A stretch of DNA of 64,000 nt from Flavobacteriales bacterium (lineage in GTDB: Bacteria > Bacteroidota > Bacteroidia > Flavobacteriales > Weeksellaceae): assembly GCA_900770875.1 (NCBI GenBank), contig CAAGLV010000077.1, positions 7,478 to 71,477 of the forward strand. Reading direction: 5' to 3'. A program made the position numbers and the translations under genes. The notes beneath the pieces were generated by a model. The model made no database searches and was not told where the DNA came from. It saw nothing but the letters and a program-made list of their open reading frames with translations. Positions 9,287-14,289 of this stretch are shown one piece after another (the first letter of the stretch is position 1; each line of letters opens with the position of its first letter).

Positions 9287-9535
9287 CTAAAGTTTTTTAC
9301 TTATATACAAATTTTCTATATTTTTTCTAAAATGATCATTCGCAGAAATCGGCCCTTGCATTTTTTTTGCATGGAAATTATACACATATTCTAGCATTGG
9401 ATAGTAAGCAAACATAGCTCCTGTTCTTTTAAATTCAACTATCATCGCTCCTCCTAATGCTGGGTCTAAATCTTCAAATTCTTTTATGAAATTGATAGAT
9501 TCAATATTCTTTGATTCAATTTTAATCTTTGACAT
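9287..9535 (-). CDS. KTSC-domain-like small protein
   Basis: This 82-aa protein has a C-terminal half (FAYYPMLEYVYNFHAKKMQG, then FRKNIENLY) that follows the KTSC pattern: beta strand with Y.Y..V, then a helix with AK, then a final IR..Y. KTSC proteins are small, often linked to lysyl-tRNA synthetase or phage genes, with nucleic-acid binding suspected. The start codon overlaps the stop of the DHH phosphoesterase (ATGA-type junction), so the two are translationally coupled. The family call is by eye. Confidence 0.6.
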   Translation of the reverse strand: MSKIKIESKNIESINFIKEFEDLDPALGGAMIVEFKRTGAMFAYYPMLEYVYNFHAKKMQGPISANDHFRKNIENLYISKKL

Positions 9536-10809
9536 TATTTTTTTCTTTTTATTGATTTTGGCGCTCTCTTAGGTTTAGAACTTTCTACAACTTCTTCAAT
9601 TACTTCTTCCTCCACTTTTTCTTCTACTATTTCCACAGCAGTTTCAGTAAGTTCTAATTCCTCTACATCAAACAAATTAGATTGATTAGTAGGCGCAAAA
9701 TCATCTAATTCTATACCTACATCATTAGTATTTAATAACTGAATTGGTTGATTATATAAAAACTCTTTTATTTTCATTATATGCATCCCCTTAAATGATT
9801 GAGGAATTACATCTAAATCTAATGTTAATAACAATCCTAATTCTATCTTCCCTTTTCTAAACGAAATTTGATTATGAGGTAATCTAAATCCACAAGCTCC
9901 TCTATGACCCCCTCCTCCGAAGAATGTAGCAATCTTTAAAATATCAACATCAGTCTTTGTTGTATATAAACTCAACTTCCAATCTTTACCAGTGAAAGAA
10001 AACGCTAACATCGCATCAAATAAATCAGGATTCCAATAAGCATCAAATGTAAATGATGTAAATCTATTCGTATTTAACGCCAAAATTCTAAGCCCTTGTA
10101 AATCGAAATTAAAACTATTCTTTAAATTATTTAAATTCTCAGATTTTAAGAAATTTAAAATCGAATTCCCTTCGGAAATTAATTTATCTAAGCCGTACTT
10201 ACTACCTCCATTATCAAGATTGTATAATACTTTACACATACTCTCAGGATTCATATACGCTTTTAATGCGTATTGTACAGGTAAAACAACTTTATCCCAA
10301 TCCTGGTCCGTTGTAAATTTCTTATCATTCGTATTTCGCCAAGTATCGTACTGACCTAAAAGACTTATCAACTTCTTAGACTCATCCTTTAAATTATGAC
10401 CAAATAATTTCATCATTAACTCACAAGCACTATAAGAGCTACTATAAAAATATGTAAAGTTGAAATCCTTAATCGTGTATCGCGATGCTACTCCAAAACT
10501 ATCCTTTGAATAAGTAATGTTATTCTCATCACAGTAAAGTAAAAAATTGTCGTGAAACGAAACATGATGATCTATTAAATAAAATTCCGCAGCCAATTTA
10601 GAAACTTCAAACAACTCCGGACAATTTAAACTTACATCAACCATATAAATAACATGACCCTCTGTTTTCTTCTTAGAAAACTCCTTATCATAATCATAAG
10701 GAATTAACTCTAATTCTTCTTCCTTAAATTCAGACTCTAATAACATAATAGCAGCCGATGTTACTCCGTCTAAATCAGCTTCGTGATACACAATTTTATT
10801 CTTTACCAT
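9535..10809 (-). CDS. DHH-family phosphoesterase (nanoRNase/RecJ-like)
   Basis: This 424-aa protein has the DHH motifs in order: HEADLDG (residues 9-15), VDVS (57-60), DHHVS (80-84), and the DHHA1 signature GGGGHRGACGF (298-308). Such Mn2+-dependent enzymes hydrolyse short RNA oligonucleotides, cyclic dinucleotides or single-stranded DNA. An acidic Glu/Val-rich linker (about 375-410) and a Lys/Arg tail (KPKRAPKSIKRKK) follow the catalytic core, suggesting a tethered nucleic-acid-binding end. In a phage, degradation of host cyclic nucleotide signals or nucleotide salvage are possible roles; the substrate cannot be read from sequence. A palindrome and a -7-like TATTTTTA precede the gene (10823-10843). 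Confidence 0.85.
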   Translation of the reverse strand: MVKNKIVYHEADLDGVTSAAIMLLESEFKEEELELIPYDYDKEFSKKKTEGHVIYMVDVSLNCPELFEVSKLAAEFYLIDHHVSFHDNFLLYCDENNITYSKDSFGVASRYTIKDFNFTYFYSSSYSACELMMKLFGHNLKDESKKLISLLGQYDTWRNTNDKKFTTDQDWDKVVLPVQYALKAYMNPESMCKVLYNLDNGGSKYGLDKLISEGNSILNFLKSENLNNLKNSFNFDLQGLRILALNTNRFTSFTFDAYWNPDLFDAMLAFSFTGKDWKLSLYTTKTDVDILKIATFFGGGGHRGACGFRLPHNQISFRKGKIELGLLLTLDLDVIPQSFKGMHIMKIKEFLYNQPIQLLNTNDVGIELDDFAPTNQSNLFDVEELELTETAVEIVEEKVEEEVIEEVVESSKPKRAPKSIKRKK

Positions 10810-10822
10810 TTCAAAGTTTTTA

Positions 10823-10843
10823 TAAAAATATGAAAAATTTTCA
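10823..10843 (-). promoter_or_regulatory. Putative promoter and operator of the DHH gene
   Basis: The minus strand has a near-palindrome TGAAAATTTTTCA (10831-10843) directly followed by TATTTTTA (10823-10830), one mismatch from TAnnTTTG, 13 bp before the ATG at 10809. The same palindrome-then-minus-7 arrangement is seen at 9161-9183 and 13343-13364. Confidence 0.4.
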
Positions 10844-10861
10844 TAAATAAATACAAGGCAT

Positions 10862-10886
10862 AAAAAAAGTAGGATTTCTCCTACTT
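10862..10886 (-). terminator. Terminator of the last short minus-strand unit
   Basis: AAGTAGGA and TCCTACTT pair over 8 bp around TTTC, followed on the minus strand by seven T. It lies upstream of the DHH gene and ends the short unit that begins at the -7 box 10960-10967. Confidence 0.75.
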
Positions 10887-10953
10887 AAGCACAAAGTATT
10901 TAATTCCCTTGTAACCAACCTAAACCTTATATTTCCCTATCTATGAAAATATT
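10862..10953 (-). ncRNA. Candidate short RNA, about 90 nt
   Basis: This span runs from the expected start just after a TAAATTTG -7 box (10960-10967) to the terminator at 10862-10886. It holds no open reading frame with a plausible start. It is called only from promoter-terminator spacing and is one member of the array at 10862-11490; coordinates are approximate. Confidence 0.3.
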
Positions 10954-10959
10954 AATACT

Positions 10960-10967
10960 CAAATTTA
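10960..10967 (-). promoter_or_regulatory. -7 box TAAATTTG of a short unit
   Basis: An exact TAnnTTTG match on the minus strand, just downstream of the T-run of the terminator at 10970-11006. No good -33 element was identified. Confidence 0.4.
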
Positions 10968-10969
10968 AG

Positions 10970-11006
10970 CAAAAAAAAATAACTACCAAATTAATTGATA
11001 GTTATT
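10970..11006 (-). terminator. Terminator after the tRNA-like gene
   Basis: AATAACTA (10978-10985) pairs with TAGTTATT (10999-11006), and the minus-strand product runs into at least nine T. It ends the unit containing the tRNA-like sequence. Confidence 0.65.
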
Positions 11007-11035
11007 TCAATCCATAATGAATTTAGAAAAAAATA

Positions 11036-11102
11036 TACAGTAGAAGGGCTCGAACCTTCGACCTCTATCGTCATAGCGCTCTCCCTACTGAGCTATACTG
11101 TA
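11036..11102 (-). tRNA. tRNA-like gene lacking a normal anticodon arm
   Basis: On the minus strand three arms are perfect. The acceptor is TACAGTA/TACTGTA (7 bp). The D arm is GCTC-AGTAGGGA-GAGC. The T arm is GAAGG-TTCGAGC-CCTTC with a normal TTCGA loop. The anticodon arm should be 17 nt but is only 12 nt (11065-11076): CTAT-GACG-ATAG, a 4-bp stem with a tetraloop, so no standard anticodon can be placed and the whole molecule is 67 nt instead of about 72. No CCA is encoded. A TATCTTTG promoter octamer lies 23 bp upstream (11125-11132) and a terminator follows (10970-11006), so it looks expressed as its own unit. It may be a decayed tRNA, or a tRNA mimic that keeps the elements seen by processing enzymes and elongation factors. 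Confidence 0.6.
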
Positions 11103-11124
11103 CATTACTTTTAAAAGAACTCCA

Positions 11125-11132
11125 CAAAGATA
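11125..11132 (-). promoter_or_regulatory. -7 box TATCTTTG of the tRNA-like gene
   Basis: An exact TAnnTTTG match on the minus strand, 23 bp before the acceptor stem of the tRNA-like gene, directly after the T-run of the hairpin at 11143-11171. Confidence 0.5.
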
Positions 11133-11135
11133 TAT

Positions 11136-11171
11136 AAAAAAAAACAACCACAAAATAAATTAGTAGTTGTT
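11136..11171 (-). terminator. Terminator-like hairpin with long T-run
   Basis: AACAAC-C-AC (11143-11151) pairs with GT-A-GTTGTT (11163-11171) with one mismatch. The minus-strand product runs into nine T, then into the next promoter box. Confidence 0.55.
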
Positions 11172-11191
11172 CCAAAATGTAATTATAAAAT

Positions 11192-11220
11192 AAAAAAAAG
11201 CAACAACTGGAGAAAGTCGC
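11192..11220 (-). terminator. Short terminator-like hairpin
   Basis: GCAAC (11200-11204) pairs with GTCGC (11216-11220), including one G-U, across an 11-nt loop. It is followed on the minus strand by eight T. It would end a unit of only about 40 nt begun at the -7 box 11239-11246. Confidence 0.4.
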
Positions 11221-11238
11221 ATTCATCATTAGGCTTTT

Positions 11239-11246
11239 CAAATATA
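11239..11246 (-). promoter_or_regulatory. -7 box TATATTTG of a very short unit
   Basis: An exact TAnnTTTG match on the minus strand, a few bases downstream of the T-run of the terminator at 11251-11285. Confidence 0.4.
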
Positions 11247-11250
11247 ATTA

Positions 11251-11285
11251 AAAAATAATAGCAACCAAAATAAGTCGCTATTATT
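11251..11285 (-). terminator. Terminator of a short minus-strand unit
   Basis: AATAATAGC (11254-11262) and GCTATTATT (11277-11285) form a perfect 9-bp stem. A short T-run follows on the minus strand. Confidence 0.6.
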
Positions 11286-11343
11286 CAAACTAAAACTTTA
11301 AATAGATGTAACATCAAATCATAGAACCAGCTAGGAAATCATT
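11251..11343 (-). ncRNA. Candidate short RNA, about 90 nt
   Basis: This is the span from the expected start after the TATCTTTG box at 11350-11357 to the terminator at 11251-11285. No open reading frame with a plausible start was found. It was inspected for a tRNA T arm and none was found. Called from promoter-terminator spacing only. Confidence 0.3.
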
Positions 11344-11349
11344 ACACAA

Positions 11350-11357
11350 CAAAGATA
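11350..11357 (-). promoter_or_regulatory. -7 box TATCTTTG of a short unit
   Basis: An exact TAnnTTTG match on the minus strand, three bases downstream of a ten-T terminator run. The context CAAAGATATA plus an A-run is shared with the box at 11125-11132. Confidence 0.45.
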
Positions 11358-11360
11358 TAC

Positions 11361-11395
11361 AAAAAAAAAAGATAGCTGAAACAAATACAACTATC
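11361..11395 (-). terminator. Terminator with ten-T run
   Basis: GATAG (11371-11375) and CTATC (11391-11395) form a 5-bp stem with a 15-nt loop, followed on the minus strand by ten T. It ends the first unit of the array. Confidence 0.45.
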
Positions 11396-11476
11396 CTCAA
11401 ATCTTAAAAAATATTTTTTTAAAAACATTTAAAACATGAAAGCACAAAAAAAAAACTAACACATAATTCAAATCCC
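11361..11476 (-). ncRNA. Candidate short RNA, about 115 nt
   Basis: This is the span from the expected start after the TATATTTG box at 11483-11490 to the terminator at 11361-11395. It is very AT-rich with several homopolymer runs and has no credible coding frame. Called from promoter-terminator spacing only. Confidence 0.28.
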
Positions 11477-11482
11477 GTTCAC

Positions 11483-11490
11483 CAAATATA
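11483..11490 (-). promoter_or_regulatory. -7 box TATATTTG, first unit of the array
   Basis: An exact TAnnTTTG match on the minus strand. A perfect inverted repeat GGAAAACTTTTCC (11511-11523) lies about 20 bp upstream, near where a -33 element or operator would be. Confidence 0.4.
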
Positions 11491-11531
11491 TGAAAAATAT
11501 TTTTACAAAAGGAAAACTTTTCCATAAGATT

Positions 11532-11627
11532 TTTTTTATATATTTTTTTTGGCGAGGGGGGTGTATAGAGAATAGCCCCCGGCTGTTCTCGAATTTCCCC
11601 AAGCCACCCCTCTTTATATATAAAAAA
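11532..11627. other. Nested GC-rich stem-loop in the divergent region
   Basis: Three nested pairings are visible. The outer arms are a perfect 12-bp AT stem, TTTTTTATATAT (11532-11543) with ATATATAAAAAA (11616-11627). The middle stem is GAGGGG-gg-TG (11554-11563) with CACCCCTC (11605-11612). The inner hairpin is GAGAATAGCC (11568-11577) with GGCTGTTCTC (11581-11590), 10 bp with one G-U and a CCC loop. Free C-runs (CCC, TTTCCCC) face the six-G run, so pseudoknots are possible. It is by far the most GC-rich spot in an otherwise about 80% AT region, 68 bp before the first plus-strand gene. A replication origin, a structured leader RNA or an insulator are all possible; I recognise no known family. 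Confidence 0.6.
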
Positions 11628-11641
11628 TACACAAAAAATAA
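11627..11641 (+). repeat. Leader repeat copy 1 (ATACACAAAAAATAA)
   Basis: This is the first of five near-identical copies of the motif ATACACAAAAAATAAA found on the plus strand in front of genes (others at 16421, 18555, 20083 and 27377). Here it lies 54 bp before the ATG at 11695 and touches the end of the nested stem-loop. Confidence 0.5.
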
Positions 11642-11694
11642 GAGAGCTTTAAATAAACTTAACCCAAGCTCATTAACTTATTAAATTAAAAATT

Positions 11695-12009
11695 ATGAAA
11701 AACGTAACATTCAAAGCAGTAAAATTTGTAGGACAAACTATCCACACAACAGCAGTAGCAACACAAGTAATTTCTGAAGAAATTACTGGCTCAATAGGAG
11801 CTAAACTAGATCAAGGCAGTAAAGCTGAGATTATAGAGGATATGCGTAAAGTATCTGATAAGCGTGTTAATCAGAAACTTGCGTCAGTTAAGAAAGATTT
11901 AGCTTTCCTTAAAGAAGGTTTATCTAAATTAAAAGCTGAGCGTGCCGCTCAAAAAGAACCTAAAAAAGAACCTAAAAAAGAAACTAAAAAAGAACCTAAA
12001 AAGAAATAA
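11695..12009 (+). CDS. Small helical protein with Lys-Glu-Pro repeat tail
   Basis: This 104-aa first gene of the plus-strand accessory block has a mildly amphipathic N-terminus (MKNVTFKAVKFVGQTIHTT), a predicted coiled-coil middle (about 45-85) and a C-terminal tandem repeat of KEPK units (KEPKKEPKKETKKEPKKK). The tail is strongly basic and probably disordered, suggesting nucleic-acid or envelope contact. The layout, a short Gly/Thr-rich start then a long Lys/Glu helix, resembles the C-terminal part of the protein at 16462-16785. No family was recognised. Confidence 0.6.
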   Translation: MKNVTFKAVKFVGQTIHTTAVATQVISEEITGSIGAKLDQGSKAEIIEDMRKVSDKRVNQKLASVKKDLAFLKEGLSKLKAERAAQKEPKKEPKKETKKEPKKK

Positions 12010-12092
12010 TAACTATTAAATACACATAAAATGGAATATAAATAAAAAACATGGCAAGAAGAAGAAGTCTTAGAATTATTTGAATATTGATT

Positions 12093-12224
12093 ATGAAAAA
12101 GTCATTAGTCTTAGCAGTCTTTATCTGCATAGTTGGAGCATTGTTTTCGTTAATGGTATTGCTATTCAACTTAGCAATGTTCCTATTCCAATTATACACA
12201 AATTACATTATCACACTTAAATAA
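12093..12224 (+). CDS. 43-aa hydrophobic membrane microprotein
   Basis: ATG at 12093 is followed by two Lys and an almost uninterrupted hydrophobic stretch (residues 5-35), then a short polar end. This is one long or two short membrane segments. It lies in the gap between the preceding gene and the hammerhead ribozyme, with AAATAAAA-type AT-rich leader sequence before it. Size and composition fit small phage membrane proteins (holin-like, exclusion or antiholin), but none can be named. Confidence 0.45.
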   Translation: MKKSLVLAVFICIVGALFSLMVLLFNLAMFLFQLYTNYIITLK

Positions 12225-12243
12225 CATTTAAAAACTAAAATAT

Positions 12244-12315
12244 ATGATCACTTCATTAATTATCATCCTTGTATTAAAAATAGCATTCTTTGTTTACTAT
12301 GCTAACAAAGATTAA
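12244..12315 (+). CDS. 23-aa single-span membrane microprotein
   Basis: ATG at 12244 after an AAAATAT leader encodes MITSLIIILVLKIAFFVYYA and then NKD. It is a single hydrophobic span with a polar C-terminus. Its stop codon lies in the 5' strand of the hammerhead ribozyme's outer helix, so ribozyme folding or cleavage could affect its mRNA 3' end. It may be a real microprotein or chance; hydrophobic bias and position next to another microprotein support it weakly. Confidence 0.35.
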   Translation: MITSLIIILVLKIAFFVYYANKD

Positions 12316-12387
12316 TAAAAACATTCGAAACCTGCTACGGCAGGTCTATAGCCTTAAGCAAGCTATACTGATGAGATAGCTTATTAA
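12312..12387 (+). ncRNA. Type II hammerhead ribozyme
   Basis: Every conserved core base of a hammerhead is present in type II (circularly permuted) order. GAAA lies at 12327-12330. Stem III is ACCTGC/GCAGGT with a TACG loop (12330-12345). The cleavage triplet GTC is at 12344-12346, so cleavage follows 12346. Stem I is TATAGC (12347-12352) with GCTATA (12362-12367) and a 9-nt loop, then CTGATGA at 12368-12374. Stem II closes with C326-G375 and T325-A376 (numbers minus 12000), an internal loop, and TTAATAA (12312-12318) with TTATTAA (12381-12387). Loop I bases TAAGC (12355-12359) can also pair with GCTTA (12379-12383), the kind of loop-loop contact seen in fast natural hammerheads. Cleavage would leave the mRNA of the next gene with a new 5'-OH end at 12347. 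Confidence 0.85.
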
Positions 12388-12402
12388 TTTAAAACCTCGA
12401 CG

Positions 12403-12927
12403 ATGTACAGGTTAATCGCTACTATTATTATGAATACTTCATTCAAATTACCAAACGTAGATGTTAAATATTCTAACATCATCATCAATCACAAGAATCG
12501 TACAGCTACTATAGATGTACAAACAAGAAAGCATGGCAACAAACGCTGGTCTAAAGTAACAACTATTGAAGCTGTTGTTACAAAAGCTTTATTAGATTGG
12601 GCTATGCTTAAATTCAAAAGCTATGACGGTAGCGAAACTACCGCATTCAAGCTATACTTAAAGAAACGTGGCATAGAGTTCTATCCAGGTATTCTTAGAA
12701 CATTAACTTTCGAAAGCTATAACTTATCGGAAGATTATCAAGAAAACCCTTTCAAGCTAGTGTATTACAACAATGGTAAACATACGCTTACTCTAGTTAA
12801 CGTTAGACCTTTAATAAAGGATTCTAAAGGAAACTATCATAAGCCTGTCTACCAAAATAAAGAGGGGGAAATCAAAATGTCTTATTACTCTAAAAATAGC
12901 TTTAGAAGATTAGTTATTCAATCTTAA
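12403..12927 (+). CDS. Unknown protein directly downstream of the hammerhead ribozyme
   Basis: This protein is up to 174 aa. An in-frame ATG at 12430 (MNTSFKLPN) with the leader TTATT before it is an equally good start. It is basic (RKHGNKRWSK, LYLKKRGIEFYP) with mixed alpha/beta character and no motif I recognise. Synonymous codon choice is less AT-biased than in its neighbours. It converges on the RepL-like gene, overlapping its end by 18 bp. Because the ribozyme ends 15-42 bp upstream, this gene's mRNA is the most likely ribozyme target. Confidence 0.65.
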   Translation: MYRLIATIIMNTSFKLPNVDVKYSNIIINHKNRTATIDVQTRKHGNKRWSKVTTIEAVVTKALLDWAMLKFKSYDGSETTAFKLYLKKRGIEFYPGILRTLTFESYNLSEDYQENPFKLVYYNNGKHTLTLVNVRPLIKDSKGNYHKPVYQNKEGEIKMSYYSKNSFRRLVIQS

Positions 12928-13320
12928 GCTTATATTATCATACTGATGACTCATACACATCTCTTGGAATGCGCATTCCTGTGTTTTACTCATCTTATTG
13001 ATAAATCTAGGGTTAACTAAGTAGTTACTACTCCTATCTATCTTAGCTATCACCTTATGCTCTATAAAGAACTTTATAGCTGCATAATAGTTACTTCTCG
13101 CTCCTGATATACATTCAGGCGTTAACTCTATTGTCTGTGCCTCAACAAATCCCTTACGCGATTGAAGTAAGTTCATAAAGATATATAAATATAGATTCTT
13201 GATACTTGTACTCTGATTACAAATATCTAAGTCCCTATGAAATTTATGATCAAAGTCTTTTATCATAATGTTATTTATCGTCAATTCATCGCTCATGTAA
13301 AGTGATATCAATTCTCGCAT
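12910..13320 (-). CDS. RepL-like winged-helix protein
   Basis: This 136-aa protein is the only minus-strand gene in the accessory block. The C-terminal half (SNYYAAIKFFIEHKVIAKID, then SNYLVNPRFINKM) has the layout of the RepL winged helix: helix, recognition helix, then a beta wing with Y..NP.FI. RepL proteins start plasmid replication, and RepL-type genes have been reported in some crAss-like genomes, where a plasmid-like state was proposed. A TAGTTTTG -7 box with an adjoining palindrome lies upstream at 13343-13364, so it has its own promoter, divergent from the genes at 13.7 kb. A transcription regulator is the alternative. Confidence 0.6.
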   Translation of the reverse strand: MRELISLYMSDELTINNIMIKDFDHKFHRDLDICNQSTSIKNLYLYIFMNLLQSRKGFVEAQTIELTPECISGARSNYYAAIKFFIEHKVIAKIDRSSNYLVNPRFINKMSKTQECAFQEMCMSHQYDNISLRLNN

Positions 13321-13342
13321 TTTTGTATCAATTTTATTGAAG

Positions 13343-13364
13343 CAAAACTATGGAAAACTTTTCA
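13343..13364 (-). promoter_or_regulatory. Promoter and putative operator of the RepL-like gene
   Basis: The minus strand reads a near-palindrome TGAAAAGTTTTCCA (13351-13364) directly followed by TAGTTTTG (13343-13350), an exact TAnnTTTG box, 23 bp before the start at 13320. The arrangement matches 9161-9183 and 10823-10843. The palindrome would lie in the promoter spacer, where a bound repressor would block initiation. Confidence 0.5.
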
Positions 13365-13708
13365 CTTTTTAACACTTTTTCAAAGTAAACATTTCTACAC
13401 TTTCGATTTTTTGCCCTAGTATAGACTATTAGAGGGATACCTAGAGATTTATACTAAAATAGTTTATATATATAGTAATAATTATAGAAACTAATAAGAA
13501 AAATAAGACAAGAAAAGAGAGAGTGAATACACCCTACGGGGATAAAACTTTTGTGAAATAATTACTTTTGTTAAATATATTATTTGAGGTTTAATTATAT
13601 ATTAATAATATCTGTTGAATATTGTTTTTAATGATTGTGTAAACTATTGTTAAAAAAAAATACGGATTATTAAGTTTATCTTAGCTGTATAATATATAAT
13701 AATAAATT
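13365..13708. other. Gene-free AT-rich divergent spacer
   Basis: No reading frame is supported here. The stretch holds a TAGTATA...TATACTA inverted repeat around 13420-13465, a small CCC-TAC-GGG hairpin at about 13532-13540, and one plus-strand TACTTTTG box at 13563-13570. Its position between a RepL-like gene and the divergent plus-strand genes would suit a plasmid-type origin with iterons, but I see no clear tandem iterons. Confidence 0.4.
13563..13570 (+). promoter_or_regulatory. Plus-strand -7 box TACTTTTG
   Basis: An exact TAnnTTTG match in the spacer, about 140 bp before the gene at 13709. It is the only clear plus-strand match in the large intergenic regions. No -33 element at proper spacing was seen. 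Confidence 0.35.
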
Positions 13709-14191
13709 ATGAGTGGTATAGAAGAAATAGAGCGTACTGGTTTAAATGATTTAAGTAATCGTTGGAACACTATGAGTATAATAGGTGATAATGTATTCAG
13801 TTGTAGTTATGCTACTGATATGAGTGTATTGGTACCATTAGATAGTGTAGAGGTAGGAGATATAGTTAGTCATGCTAATATATCAGGAGTAGTAGAGACT
13901 GTAACATTAGGAAATGTAGGAGTAGATTTAGGTTTAAGTAGTATAGTAGTAAAGTATGCTGATCCTTATAATTACAAACCTGGTATAAATGATTACTATA
14001 AGAGGGTTGTATTTGTATTTGGTAAGTCTGCGATAGATTTGGGAGATTATGAATATCCTGTAAGTAGACAAGATCAATCACATGCTGTTTATGCAGATGT
14101 TAGTAGTTTACGAATACTAAAGCGTAGTACTGATACGTATAAGAATCATATAGAGAAGTTATTATTATATCAAGAAGATAGTAACAGGTAG
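13709..14191 (+). CDS. Unknown 160-aa protein
   Basis: This soluble protein is rich in Val, Ser and Asp, with a beta-strand pattern (SVEVGDIVSHANISGVVETV). That resembles a small beta-barrel (SH3/KOW-like) repeat, though no family can be named. The frequent AGT/GTA codons differ from those of the replication genes. It is followed by a strong terminator (14217-14252), so it forms its own unit with the upstream TACTTTTG box. Confidence 0.6.
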   Translation: MSGIEEIERTGLNDLSNRWNTMSIIGDNVFSCSYATDMSVLVPLDSVEVGDIVSHANISGVVETVTLGNVGVDLGLSSIVVKYADPYNYKPGINDYYKRVVFVFGKSAIDLGDYEYPVSRQDQSHAVYADVSSLRILKRSTDTYKNHIEKLLLYQEDSNR

Positions 14192-14216
14192 TAAGATTTA
14201 AAGAATAAAAAAATAG

Positions 14217-14252
14217 GAGTATAAGCTTTATATGTTTATACTCTTTTTTTTT
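14217..14252 (+). terminator. Terminator after the 160-aa gene
   Basis: GAGTATAA (14217-14224) and TTATACTC (14236-14243) form a perfect 8-bp stem followed by nine T. Confidence 0.85.
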
Positions 14253-14289
14253 ATGTATAAAAAAAAATTAACGAATAAAAATTAAAATT

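Noticed and set aside
11490..11684. 64-codon plus-strand frame across the divergent region
   Set aside because: It runs through the nested stem-loop and homopolymer tracts, has unnatural Phe/Lys-rich composition and no leader; treated as chance.
12051..12083. Ten-codon frame MARRRSLRII
   Set aside because: Too short to support; no conserved context beyond position before the 43-aa gene.
11996..12199. 67-codon minus-strand frame
   Set aside because: It is antisense to the hydrophobic microprotein, and its composition is what that overlap would produce.
12943..12949. Second CTGATGA string near the hammerhead
   Set aside because: It lies over the end of the RepL-like gene with no GAAA, no cleavage triplet and no stems in a hammerhead arrangement. 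Other CTGATGA strings in the window are likewise inside coding regions.
12966..12979. 14-bp perfect palindrome GGAATGCGCATTCC
   Set aside because: It lies inside the coding part of the RepL-like gene and is not repeated elsewhere that I noticed; no role can be argued.
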